Shown: positions 1 through 9,858 of the stretch, piece by piece
Position numbering within the stretch: the first letter of the stretch is position 1
Layout of the letters: every line of letters starts with the position of its first letter
From: Aliiroseovarius crassostreae
Lineage (GTDB): Bacteria > Pseudomonadota > Alphaproteobacteria > Rhodobacterales > Rhodobacteraceae
Direction: 5' to 3'
NCBI RefSeq assembly: GCF_001307765.1
Contig: NZ_LKBA01000006.1
Span: 462,001 to 526,000 of the forward strand
DNA: 64,000 nucleotides
Program-made: the position numbers and the translations under genes
The notes under the pieces: generated by a model
Told to the model about the DNA's origin: nothing
Database searches by the model: none
Seen by the model: only the letters and a program-made list of their open reading frames with translations

Positions 1-26
1 TGCGCTTCAGGTTTGCCCTGTCCCCG

Positions 27-674
27 TCATACGCCGTCTTGCGCGGAATCCAATTTGAGCCGGGTTTCAAACGCCTTGGAAATATGGGTTTTCAGCGCAG
101 CACGGGCGGCCTCCCGGTCGCGGGCCTCTATTGCGGTCACAATCGCATCATGCTCAGCAATTGCCACTTCGCTGCGCCCCTCTGCCGCCAGAGACGTGGT
201 GGCCAGCAGCGCCATGGTGCGATGCACGAGGTCAAGCTGTTGCACGAGATAGCGATTATGGGACGCGAGGTGCAGGCGCTTGTGGAACCGGCGATTGGAG
301 CGAGCCAGGGCCGCCGGATCATCCAGACGCGCCCGATCGTCCTCAACCATTTCGCGCAACACGCGGATTTCTTCCGGTGCGGCGTGCTGGGCGGCAAGTG
401 ATGCGGCCAGGCCCTCAAGCTCGGCCCGCACAACATAGAGTTCAGCCAGTTGGTTATGCGTGAGGGACGCGACAATCAGGCTGCGCCCATCACGGGTCAG
501 AAGCGATTGTGTTTCAAGCCGTTGCAAGGCTTCGCGAATGGGGGTGCGGGACACGCCGAACCGATCCGCCAGTTCGCTTTCAACCAGCCGATCGCCGGGT
601 TTGTAAACCCCGACATCAATTGCCTCAAGGATCAGCTCGTAGGCATCTTTGTGCCCTGATTTCACGTCTGCCAC
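27..674 (-). CDS. GntR-family (FadR/FCD subfamily) transcriptional regulator
   Basis: This 215-residue protein has an N-terminal winged helix-turn-helix (about residues 8-72, with the GntR signature VSRTPIREALQRLE). An all-helical FCD ligand-binding domain follows (about 80-205). Histidines in RFHKRLHLASHN, AEHDAI and THISKAF are placed as in metal-binding FCD domains. FCD regulators usually repress neighbouring catabolic operons and are released by a carboxylic-acid effector; no such operon lies in the window, since the gene is transcribed toward the left edge. The GTG start at 674 is preceded by GGGAGGAACAG, a strong ribosome site. Family is secure; ligand and targets are unknown. Confidence 0.9.
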   Translation of the reverse strand: MADVKSGHKDAYELILEAIDVGVYKPGDRLVESELADRFGVSRTPIREALQRLETQSLLTRDGRSLIVASLTHNQLAELYVVRAELEGLAASLAAQHAAPEEIRVLREMVEDDRARLDDPAALARSNRRFHKRLHLASHNRYLVQQLDLVHRTMALLATTSLAAEGRSEVAIAEHDAIVTAIEARDREAARAALKTHISKAFETRLKLDSAQDGV

Positions 675-819
675 CTGTTCCTCCCGGATCCATCTTCGCG
701 CAAGTTATGCACAGCGAAGCGCCACAAAGCAAACCCCAAGCCGTCACATCTCGTCGCAGATGCGTCCTGATCGCGTTTCCCACCTTTCCCCCATCGGACC
801 GAGAGGATAGATTTGCACC

Positions 820-1467
820 ATGGTAGCTGATCAGTTTTCGCATATCTCGGAGTGGGTGTTCGACCTCGACAACACGCTCTACCCCCCTTCGGTCCGGCTG
901 TTTGACCAGATCGAGCAGCGGATGACGGATTGGGTCATGCGAGAGCTTGGCGTGTCCCGCGACAAGGCCAACCACCTGCGGCAGACCTATTGGCGCGATC
1001 ACGGAACAACCCTTGCGGGCCTGATGAGAGAGCATGATGTGGACCCGGCCCCCTATCTGACCGAAGTGCATGATATCTCCTTCGACGCGCTGGAGCCGGA
1101 CCCGGCGCTGGCGGCTCGGATCAAATCACTGCCCGGGCGGCGAATTGTCTATACCAACGGTTCAGCCCCCTACGCAGAACGTGTGCTTGAGGCGCGCGGC
1201 CTGTCCGGGCTGTTTGACGCAATCTATGGGGTGGAGCATGCGGATTTCCATCCAAAGCCGGACCGTGCCGCATTCGAGGCAGTGTTTGCACGGGATGGGA
1301 TCACACCTCGACAGGCGGCTATGTTCGAGGATGATCCTCGCAATCTGGCAGTGCCACATGATCTGGGAATGCGCACCGTGCATGTGGCGCCCGACGCAGT
1401 CCCCGCCCAGCATATCCACCATCACACCCATGATCTTGCGGGATTTCTATCCCACCTGACAAGTTGA
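820..1467 (+). CDS. Pyrimidine 5'-nucleotidase-like HAD hydrolase
   Basis: A 215-residue HAD-superfamily phosphatase of the SDT1/pyrimidine 5'-nucleotidase type. HAD motif I is FDLDNTLYP (nucleophile Asp near residue 16), motif II is VYTNGS, the motif III lysine is in FHPKPD, and motif IV is FEDDPRN. The insert between motifs I and II is helical, as in subfamily I caps. It probably dephosphorylates nucleoside monophosphates in the cytosol. It is followed 7 bp later by the UbiH-like gene on the same strand, so the two are probably co-transcribed. In roseobacters this family often sits beside dapD or argB; that is recollection and is not visible here. Confidence 0.88.
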   Translation: MVADQFSHISEWVFDLDNTLYPPSVRLFDQIEQRMTDWVMRELGVSRDKANHLRQTYWRDHGTTLAGLMREHDVDPAPYLTEVHDISFDALEPDPALAARIKSLPGRRIVYTNGSAPYAERVLEARGLSGLFDAIYGVEHADFHPKPDRAAFEAVFARDGITPRQAAMFEDDPRNLAVPHDLGMRTVHVAPDAVPAQHIHHHTHDLAGFLSHLTS

Positions 1468-1474
1468 GGCTCTT

Positions 1475-2674
1475 ATGACCGATTACAACGTGGATCTTTT
1501 CATTTCCGGCGGTGGGATCGCCGGGCAGGTCACGGCCTGCGCCTTTGCCGCAGCCGGATTTTCAGTGCTGCTTGCGGATCCTTTTGTGCCGGTCACTACG
1601 GCAGATGAAGAAAAATCCGACCTGCGCTCCACCGCGTTTTTACAGCCGGCACGTGGGCTGTTTGACCGGATCGGCCTGTGGGACGTGCTTGCGCCGCATG
1701 CCAAACCGCTGGACCAACTGGCCGTGATCGACACGGTGGGGTGGCCTCCGGAAATTCGGGACCGCCGTGTGTTTCAGTCCGCGGATATGAGCAACGACCC
1801 TTTCGGATGGAACCTGATGAACTGGGTCGTGCGGCGCGAAATCTGGGGATATCTGCAGGATCAGCCTGATATCACCGCGCTTTATGGTCACGGGTTCAAA
1901 TCAATCGTGAACCGTTCGGAGGAGGCGATTGTCACGCTGGACAATGGCGCGCGGGTGCGTGCCCGGATGGCGGTGGCGGCCGATGGCAAATTCTCTCCCC
2001 TACGAGAGACCGCCGGGATCACCGTCAGCACCACACGTTATGGTCAGAAATCCCTCGCCTTCACGGTTACGCATGACGTGCCGCATGACAATATCTCAAC
2101 CGAAATCTACAACGAGGGCGGCCCTTTCACGATTGTGCCATTGCCTGACATAGACGGGCGCAATGCCTCGGCCATTGTCTGGATGAACAAGGGGCCGCGT
2201 GCGGTCGAACTGATGCAGATGCCGGTGCAGGAGTTTGAAGAGGTGATGTTTCATCGCTCCACCGGGCTGCTGGGGCGCATGCGGCTTGAGGGGAACCGCT
2301 CAGTCTGGCCGATCATTACACAGACCGCTGATCAACTGACTGCGGGGCGGGTAGCAGTGATCGCCGAAGCCGCACATGCATTGCCGCCGATCGGAGCTCA
2401 GGGGTTGAATACATCGCTGAATGATGTGATCGCCCTGCTGGATCTGGCACAAGCCCGCCCGACGGGGCTGGGTGATTCCGCAATGATGGCGGCCTATGAC
2501 AAGGCAAGGAGCGCTGACATTGCCAGACGCGCCCGCGCCATTGACCTGTTCAACCGCGTCACCCGTTCTGGAGACGGGACCATGCAGGCGGTTCGCCTGA
2601 TGGGCCTCAAGGCAGTGCACGATGTCGCTCCGATGCGAAAAACCATTATGAGAGCGGGGCTTGGCCCGAGATAG
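1475..2674 (+). CDS. UbiH/UbiF-family FAD-dependent hydroxylase (ubiquinone biosynthesis type)
   Basis: A 399-residue flavoprotein monooxygenase. The Rossmann dinucleotide-binding motif is at the N-terminus (ISGGGIAGQVTACAFAAAG, residues 6-25). The FAD ribityl-binding segment is near residue 295 (AEAAHALPPIGAQGLN), the counterpart of the GDAAH...GQG motif of the UbiH/UbiF/COQ6 family; the first Gly-Asp is replaced by Glu-Ala. The family hydroxylates the ubiquinone ring at the membrane. Which ring carbon is modified cannot be told from sequence alone. The ATG follows GAGGCTCTT closely behind the nucleotidase gene. Confidence 0.85.
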   Translation: MTDYNVDLFISGGGIAGQVTACAFAAAGFSVLLADPFVPVTTADEEKSDLRSTAFLQPARGLFDRIGLWDVLAPHAKPLDQLAVIDTVGWPPEIRDRRVFQSADMSNDPFGWNLMNWVVRREIWGYLQDQPDITALYGHGFKSIVNRSEEAIVTLDNGARVRARMAVAADGKFSPLRETAGITVSTTRYGQKSLAFTVTHDVPHDNISTEIYNEGGPFTIVPLPDIDGRNASAIVWMNKGPRAVELMQMPVQEFEEVMFHRSTGLLGRMRLEGNRSVWPIITQTADQLTAGRVAVIAEAAHALPPIGAQGLNTSLNDVIALLDLAQARPTGLGDSAMMAAYDKARSADIARRARAIDLFNRVTRSGDGTMQAVRLMGLKAVHDVAPMRKTIMRAGLGPR

Positions 2675-2835
2675 AAGCCCTCTTTTCGACATCCCCCTGT
2701 TGAACCTTCACCGGGGAAGCATCGAAGGACGGGCTACCAGCCATGCGACCATATGGCACAATTTGAAAATACAGCATTCCCTTTCGTGAACAGCTGCAGC
2801 ATAAGGCGGCAAGCAAAATTCTAGGAGAAACGCAC

Positions 2836-3036
2836 ATGGCTGCCGAACTGACCCCCGAACAAAAAGCTGCCGATGCCAAGGCAGAAAAAATGGCCTGGGG
2901 TATCTGCGCCCTGGTCATTGTTGCGCTTGCAGGGGGGTTCCTGACCCTTGGCCTGCCCGGTGTAGGTCTGGTTGCGCTTGGGTTGGTTGCCGTGATCTAT
3001 GTCCTGCTGATCATGATGGCTGGTGGCAAAGGCTGA
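2836..3036 (+). CDS. Small two-helix membrane protein, function unknown
   Basis: A 66-residue protein beginning with an acidic/lysine-rich segment (residues 1-20, ELTPEQKAADAKAEK). Two hydrophobic helices follow (about 22-42 and 44-62) and the tail is GGKG. AGGAG lies upstream of the ATG. The cytosolic N-terminus and tight helical hairpin suggest an inner-membrane protein. It is not a recognised family; it resembles the small uncharacterised membrane proteins conserved in Rhodobacteraceae. The 230 bases after it contain no convincing gene and mark the start of the AT-rich accessory patch. Confidence 0.65.
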   Translation: MAAELTPEQKAADAKAEKMAWGICALVIVALAGGFLTLGLPGVGLVALGLVAVIYVLLIMMAGGKG

Positions 3037-3270
3037 CCAACCGGAAATGGCATTAAGAAAGGCGCGCTCACCCGACGCAAGCCTCTTACCAAAAGTGTTG
3101 CAAGATGTCCGTTCTCGGGAGAATGTCAGGCCCCCGACGAAAAATGTTGAAACTTCACTTCGGTTGGTCGGCATACGGCCAACCCACCTATTAGAACCCT
3201 ATATTGAGGACCTTACAGTCTTGGAGTGATGCAACAAGCTGCATCCCTTCTCGAATATATTTTCGATATA

Positions 3271-3819
3271 TTACCAGCCACTATTTCTCCAGTGGAAGGG
3301 ATCGTGCGCATCATCGGGAATGTCGATGCGATAGCTCTCTTGGTTTTCAATGAGGTAATCCCAAACCTCTTGTCGAACGATGTATGGCCACGCCAATACG
3401 CTATTGGTGCCACCAAGCTTCACCAGTAGGCCTTTCGAAACTAAGGGCGACAACTTTTGATCGTTAAACTCGGACGCAAATGCTTTGCGACCCGAGGTTA
3501 CCAGATAAGCCAAAATTGCCTTTTCTGAATTTGGTGCAGCCTCGACCTCTCGCACAAGCTTTTTCCGAAGTTCTTTTTTGCTTTTGCGTCTTTTAATTGC
3601 CTTCCAGATGGTGATTGGGAGGTAAACAATATTTGCAACAAGAATACTGAAGGAAAACCCCTATCACGACAGCTATGGTCAGGAGAAGAACGGGGCTGCT
3701 TTCAAGGTAAGCAACCTTGAAATAGTCTCCTACTACGATGATTGAGCAGCCAACGAATGCCGCCAAGGCCGGAACCACCCGACTTGGAGCGCAGCAACAA
3801 AATCTTTCAAACTGGGCAT
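3271..3819 (-). pseudogene. SieB-like (superinfection exclusion) membrane protein, frameshifted twice
   Basis: Three overlapping reading frames add up to one protein of about 180 residues. The first is an ATG at 3819 (MPSLKDFVAALQVG). The second begins near 3778 (VVPALAAFVGCSIIVVGDYF). The third begins near 3660 (FSFSILVANIVYLP, then a Lys/Arg-rich linker and NSEKAILAYLV). The second break falls in a GGGG/TTTT run near 3657-3661. The architecture of two N-terminal transmembrane helices, a basic linker and a small domain starting with EKAIL matches the SieB superinfection-exclusion family as I know it. Low GC and the neighbouring transposase remnants suggest phage or other horizontal origin. 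Assembly indels are the alternative to true decay. Confidence 0.5.
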
Positions 3820-3968
3820 AATTTCATCCAAAATGTAGTGGAGTTTCTTCAAAGATATAGATCACCTTTCGCATTTGCGAAAGCTCCGCAGAATACTTCC
3901 TGCGGAGCTTCAACATTTGCCCTAAGGGACAGACCGAAAAGGATACTTTTTTGTTTGGCATGAGATAT

Positions 3969-4223
3969 TCACAGAGCTATCCCGGCGGCCTGAAACTGTT
4001 GGCGAATTAGGTTGGCCAGCTGGGTGAGACCGCGTTTTTCGACTTCTGCGACGAAAACGGACCACGGTGGAATATTGCTCATGTATGGCGGTTCGTCTGG
4101 GCCTGAATAAAGGCCGCCACCCGGGCCGGAATAGGCTCCGCCATCTGGACCTGTGTAGAGCCCACCATCTACGCCGGTGTAACGCCCACCTCCAACTCCA
4201 CTATATTGATTTTTTGGCCACAT
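3969..4223 (-). CDS. Gly/Tyr octapeptide-repeat protein, function unknown
   Basis: About 84 residues from the ATG at 4223 (MWPKNQYSG). Residues 6-46 are five octapeptide repeats of the form x-Y-(S/T)-G-(P/V)-(D/G)-G-G. A non-repetitive helical C-terminal half follows ([14 protein letters not shown]...LANLIRQQF). I recall similar unnamed proteobacterial proteins that start MWPK and carry this repeat, but could not check. An in-frame GTG at 4241 would add six residues. It lies in AT-rich DNA between a broken SieB-like gene and transposase remnants. No function is proposed; the regular Y-G-G spacing suggests a beta-rich or extended scaffold before a helical domain. Confidence 0.6.
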   Translation of the reverse strand: MWPKNQYSGVGGGRYTGVDGGLYTGPDGGAYSGPGGGLYSGPDEPPYMSNIPPWSVFVAEVEKRGLTQLANLIRQQFQAAGIAL

Positions 4224-4243
4224 TATTGATTTCTTGGCCACAT
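4224..4243 (-). repeat. 20-bp tandem duplication of the start region, creating a six-codon upstream ORF
   Basis: On the minus strand ATGTGGCCAAGAAATCAATA (4243-4224) is followed directly by ATGTGGCCAAAAAATCAATA (4223-4204), one mismatch in 20. The first copy reads Met-Trp-Pro-Arg-Asn-Gln-stop. Its TAA overlaps the ATG of the real gene (TAATG). The only good Shine-Dalgarno sequence (AAAAGGA) lies ahead of the first copy. The downstream gene would therefore be reached by stop-start coupling. Confidence 0.7.
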
Positions 4244-4347
4244 TCTTTTGAATCCTTTTCTTTGAAAATCTCCCAGTAAATATGATGACTTATTGCCAAT
4301 TTTGAAAGGGGTTTCAGGTGATCACATTCTATTTTCGCCAAAGTCAC

Positions 4348-4868
4348 TTATTCTCCGAAGAGGTCCCTTTCGTAGATTTTTCCCTTGGCAATGCCCAGCT
4401 TCATTGCTGGCGTTTGTTTTGTTTTTCTCGTTCCCATCCAGTTATGGTGGAAACGGTAAATCTCGACGAGATTGACCATCATCTCCGGCTTGTACAGGTG
4501 ATGACGATCCCAAAAGCGTCCATTCCCGCTGGGCGTGGCAACAGGACGCTCAGCCGCCTAGATGTTGCTCCTGATCTTGTGGAAATACGAGGCGACGCTG
4601 CGCAGGGTTGCCAAACGCATCAACCCGGCACTCCGTTCAACGGACATCGTCGCGCGATCTGTTCTCAAATGGACAACGCGGCTTCTCGACTGCCGCCGGT
4701 GGTTTCTTGCCGGGTGTCCAATGGTGAAGGTCGAACCACACCGTTTGCAACATAGGCGTTGGCTCCCTGCCTTGGTCTGCCCCGATTTTCGATACAGTTC
4801 CGGCCGCACACGGAACAATTTTCCATGAGAAGGGCAGTCTTCGTTCTTGCAGGATTGCCCTTTTCCAT
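4348..4868 (-). pseudogene. Zinc-ribbon transposase remnant (IS1-like/ISNCY type), internally deleted
   Basis: The 5' part (from about 4868) encodes a CxxxxC...CxxC zinc-ribbon segment (CKNEDCPSHG ... GSQRLCCKRCGSTF). The 3' part, ending at a TAA at 4348-4350, encodes the typical C-terminal end of such transposases (NLVEIYRFHHNWM ... TPAMKLGIAKG). The two pieces are in different frames and only about 200 bp apart, so the central catalytic part is missing. The TPAMKLGIAKG tail is what I recall from zinc-ribbon transposases of the IS1-like group. Family naming is tentative; that it is a transposase relic is fairly sure. Confidence 0.55.
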
Positions 4869-4898
4869 CAGGGCGTTGCAATCGCCTAGGCAGCGGCC

Positions 4899-5625
4899 TC
4901 ATAAGACCCAGATGACTGTTGCGGCGATGTGGGCTGCTGCCAAGAAGGTTTGTTGGCATCGAAATGTTCGCAGGCTGAGTTGTCGCCAGTCCTTCAGTCG
5001 GTTGAACATGCGCTCGACGATGTTGCGGGTTTTGTAGAGGTCTGCGTCATATTCGAATTGCATTTTGCGGTTCTTGCGCGGTGGGATGCAGGCGGTTGCC
5101 TTGGCGTCGCTCAGCCAGTCGCGCAGGTGATTTGCGTCGTAACCTCGGTCTGCAATGACGGTGGTTCCCCTGGCAATATATGGCTCAAGGCATTGATTCG
5201 CATGGGTAATATCGGCTCGATGCCTGCGGTCAGATGCAGCTTTGAATTCAACCCGCCTTTTGTCTTGCCGATATCCCGTCCTTCGCCGGTGTTTTTTTGG
5301 CACCATTGGCTGCGATGCGATGGGTTTTGACATGGCTGGCGTCGATCATCAGCGTGGAAAGATCTGCCGTCTCCCGCGCCAAAGTTTCGAACACATGCTC
5401 GAAAACGCCTGCTTCAGACCAGCGTTTGTAGCGATTGCAGAGCGTCTTGGCGGGGCCATATTCCGGCGGCACACCCGACCAGCGATAGCCTCGCTGAATG
5501 CAGAAAATGATGCCCGATAACACGCGCCGGTCGTCGACACGCGGAACACCACGCGGCGTATTGGCGCGCGGCGTATTGGGCAGAAAGGGCCTGATTTTAC
5601 TGTACTGTTCTTCGGTGAGCCAGAA
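4899..5625 (-). pseudogene. Degenerate IS5-family (IS427-like) transposase
   Basis: The conserved N-terminus (FWLTEEQYSKIRPFLPN) starts at 5625 but is preceded at once by a TGA (5629-5631), so the start codon is gone. The frame continues through DRRVLSGIIF...YRWSGVPPEYGP...LMIDASHVKTHR. A second frame gives EGRDIGKTKGGLNSKLH. A third, to the stop at 4899, gives TTVIADRGYDANHLRDWL...NIVERMFNRLKDWR. Comparison with the intact IS5-type copy at 44223-44981 shows several extra frame breaks and a missing internal stretch, beyond the single -1 shift expected. No flanking terminal inverted repeats were found. Confidence 0.75.
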
Positions 5626-5822
5626 ATGTCAAAGATATGGAACCCTCCTAAGTCCACATCTTGAATCACATCAACGTTTATAGGTCTACGCCCTAGTTTT
5701 CTTCGAAAGGCGCTGCCTTCAATCCAGTCAAGCTTTGTGAGCATACTTCATCACACATTAACCATTCATCCTCATGCTGAAAGCACATTTCAAGAACACA
5801 CTCTGAACGACAAGGGTTTACC

Positions 5823-6149
5823 ATGATCGACAGCACAAATGAGGATATTTCCGCCAGCCTGACTGCTCTCTCGCACCCGCGGCGTATGGCCATTTTCCGC
5901 CTGCTCGCCGCCCAGCCCAAAGCAGAAATGTCCTTTCAGACCCTTCAGGCCGCCACCAAAATCCGAACCACTCCCCTGGTGCACCACCTGCGAGAGATGG
6001 AAAAAGCCTGGCTGCTTTCACGCCAACGCAAGGGGCAGGAAACCTACTACTCCCTCACCCCGGAAAGCCTCATGAGTTCGATGGACTGCCTGTTCGAAAT
6101 TCTCAACATGCGATATCGGCGGGCCATAGATCTTGGTGTTGCTGCCTAA
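5823..6149 (+). CDS. ArsR-family winged-helix transcriptional regulator
   Basis: A 108-residue single-domain regulator with the ArsR-type core: SHPRRMAIFRLLAAQP (helices 1-2), FQTLQAATKIRTTPLVHHLREME (recognition helix region, about 40-62) and a beta-wing SRQRKGQETYYSL. No cysteine pair of the ELCVCDL kind is present, so a classical ArsR/SmtB metal site in helix 3 is unlikely. It stands alone after the AT-rich patch. Its 3' end overlaps that of the convergent Lrp gene by four bases. No target is evident. Confidence 0.85.
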   Translation: MIDSTNEDISASLTALSHPRRMAIFRLLAAQPKAEMSFQTLQAATKIRTTPLVHHLREMEKAWLLSRQRKGQETYYSLTPESLMSSMDCLFEILNMRYRRAIDLGVAA

Positions 6150-6597
6150 AGGGGGCCCGGCCTTCGCTCCTCAGACAAAAGCACATTGGCCTCAACATCC
6201 CCAACCCCAGGCAAAGTCATGATACGGCGACGCAAAACCCGTTCAAAATCGGCAAGGTCGCGCGCCACAACGCGCAGGCGATAGTCGTAAAGCCCAAGCA
6301 CATGCTCAACCGTCTGCACTTCAGGAATGGCAGAAACGGCGCGTTCAAAATCTTCAAGGCTGACACGGCCTTTGGTGGCAAGTTTCACGCCGAGAAACAC
6401 CGCCACCCCAAATCCAAGCGCCTCTCGGTCAAGATCCAACCGCCGGCCAGCCAGCACCCCCTCTTCAGTCAGGCGCCTGATCCGCCGCCAGGTGGCGGGT
6501 TGCGACAGCCCCACCTCGCGCCCCAGCGCCCCCGCGGATTTCGTTGCATCCTCTTCCAAGGCCCGAAGAAGCGTACGGTCGATGTCATCAAGCTCCA

Positions 6598-6601
<4 letters not shown>
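6146..6601 (-). CDS. Lrp/AsnC-family transcriptional regulator (second of a pair)
   Basis: This 151-residue protein has an N-terminal helix-turn-helix (DIDRTLLRALEEDATKSAGALGREVGLSQPATWRRIRRL) and a C-terminal RAM/AsnC effector-binding domain (about 70-150). The RAM glycine-rich turn appears in VEHVLGLYDYRLRVVA. Lrp proteins bind amino acids and form octamers that bend DNA. It starts inside the stop codon of the preceding Lrp gene (ATGA overlap at 6598-6601), so the pair is co-translated and may hetero-oligomerise. The divergent ilvC next door makes branched-chain amino-acid control plausible; that is inference. Confidence 0.9.
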
Positions 6602-8218
<1,617 letters not shown>

Positions 8219-8249
8219 GACAGAGCGCGGGCTTTCCCCGCACTGTTGA

Positions 8250-8277
8250 AAGGCGTCCCAATTGGGGCGCCTTTTTT
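8250..8277 (+). terminator. Rho-independent terminator of ilvC
   Basis: AGGCG, a one-base bulge and CCCAATTGGG close into a GC-rich hairpin with CGCCT, followed by a run of six T residues. It lies 31 bp after the ilvC stop codon. Confidence 0.85.
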
Positions 8278-8289
8278 CATTCCCCACCG

Positions 8290-8740
8290 TTAGGTCAGCT
8301 TCTCCATAAAACACTGGCCCAACACGTAATACCAGCCGGGATCATACCCGGCATGTTGTGTTGACGCCTCATCGCCGAGGGCCTCCCATCCATCATGGAT
8401 CAGATCAATCTCGGTCTGGGTGGCCAGTTGAACAAACCGCAGCTGAACCCGAGTGGCCTGCCCCGGATCGCGGCCGGGATGCCAGGAAAATACGACCCTG
8501 GATGGCGCATCCCAATGCAGCACCCGCCCCCAAAGTGCCTCGCCCCCCTTTGGCAGGACCTCATATATCCGGCCCCCTTCCCGGGTTTCGAAATGCACCT
8601 CTTGCGGTAGGCCCCCCATATTTGCCGAGACGGAATGGGTCGCGACAGGCCACCCAATTGCCAAGCCCAAGCGTAAAGAACTCAAACAGTTCTTCGCGCG
8701 GCAGGGGGGAGCGGACAGTTTTGATGATCGGCGGCAACAT
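8290..8740 (-). pseudogene. SRPBCC/AHSA1-domain protein with a +1 frameshift
   Basis: The protein should start at the ATG at 8740 (MLPPIIKTVRSPLP, ribosome site GGAGA). It runs through LFEFFTLGLGNW, then continues in another frame as WPVATHSVSANMGGLPQEV to the stop at 8290, giving about 150 residues. The break is in a GGG run near 8657-8660: removing one G restores NWWPVATHS, the usual sequence in this family. AHSA1-like SRPBCC proteins bind hydrophobic ligands; no pathway is suggested by the context. Either a recent inactivating mutation or a sequencing indel explains the break. Confidence 0.75.
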
Positions 8741-8845
8741 AGCAGTCTCCTGCCCCATCTTACGCCATTTTCGCCCATTGGTCACTTGCACCCCGGCGGA
8801 CGAATTCGCTTTTACAAGAAATACCAATATGCCAGATGTCGGGGC

Positions 8846-9766
8846 ATGACACATCCTACCCGCCTCGACTGGTTCATCCTTGCCATACTTGGCCTGTTTT
8901 TTGGGGCAAGCTTCATGGGGGTTTCCGTCGCCCTTCAAGGGTTTGGCCCGCTCAGCATCGCAGCCTATCGCATCGCTCTAGGGGCGTTTTTGCTGGTTGT
9001 GTTCGCAAAAGCAAGCGGACGACGCATGCCGGCCCTCTCTGCTCCAAATGGTGTTGCCATCTGGGCGGCGGCGATCGCGATGGGGGCCTTTTCCAATGCC
9101 ATTCCGTTTTTCCTGCTGGGCTGGGCGCAGGCCTATGTCGCGTCAGGATTTGCCGGGGTGTCGATGGCGGCTATGCCTCTGATCACCCTTATTCTGGCCC
9201 ATTTCCTTGTGTCAGGAGAACGCATCACGCTGCGCCGCCTGATTGGCATCCTGATCGGGCTTGCCGGGGTTTTGGTGCTAATCGGCCCGTCTGCCTTTGA
9301 AAGCACAGGGCTGGCGCTGGAAAACACCGCCCGTCTTGTCTGTCTGGCGGCCGGGACCTGTTATGCAATCGGCTCCATCATCGCACGCCTCTGCCCAGAT
9401 GTGGATCGCCGCGCATTTGCAGCCACGACCCTTGTGGCAGCGACCGTAATGATTGTGCCCGTGGCCCTGTGGCAAGAGGGGATACCGCGCGAATTGCCCC
9501 CCGCCCTACCGGTGCTTTCCGTGATCCTTCTGGGGATTTTTCCAACGGCACTTACCCAGATTCTGCTGGTGATCCTTGTGCGGCGGGCAGGCCCCACTTT
9601 TCTCAGCCTGGTCAATTACCAAGTGCCGCTCTGGGCTCTTTTCCTGGGGGCGGTCCTGTTGGGGGAGGCGCTGCCCTCCAGCCTGATCTGGGCAATGATC
9701 CTGATCCTGATCGGTGTGGCGATCAGTCAACTCGGCGCCCTGACCCGATTGTTTGCGCGCGGCTGA
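8846..9766 (+). CDS. EamA/DMT-family transporter
   Basis: A 306-residue inner-membrane protein with ten predicted helices arranged as two EamA repeats (about 1-145 and 155-300), typical of drug/metabolite exporters of the RhaT/YdcZ superfamily. I chose the ATG at 8846 because the first helix (WFILAILGLFFGASFMGVSV) follows directly and upstream sequence is antisense to the SRPBCC gene. The conserved second-repeat segments LGIFPTALTQIL and LVNYQVPLWALFLGAVLLGE are present. Substrate is unknown. It converges on glmM with a terminator between. Confidence 0.88.
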   Translation: MTHPTRLDWFILAILGLFFGASFMGVSVALQGFGPLSIAAYRIALGAFLLVVFAKASGRRMPALSAPNGVAIWAAAIAMGAFSNAIPFFLLGWAQAYVASGFAGVSMAAMPLITLILAHFLVSGERITLRRLIGILIGLAGVLVLIGPSAFESTGLALENTARLVCLAAGTCYAIGSIIARLCPDVDRRAFAATTLVAATVMIVPVALWQEGIPRELPPALPVLSVILLGIFPTALTQILLVILVRRAGPTFLSLVNYQVPLWALFLGAVLLGEALPSSLIWAMILILIGVAISQLGALTRLFARG

Positions 9767-9798
9767 CACTTAAACATTTTCAATCTTTACAAAGAAAT

Positions 9799-9823
9799 AA
9801 GGCGACGTATTTGGCGCCGCCTT
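9799..9823 (-). terminator. Intrinsic terminator between the EamA gene and glmM
   Basis: AAGGCG and CGCCTT arms flank a 13-base loop. On the minus strand the hairpin is followed by TATTTCTTTG, so it most likely ends the folB-folP-glmM transcript. Confidence 0.6.
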
Positions 9824-9858
9824 TACATTTTCGAACATATACACGGATACCCCCAAGA

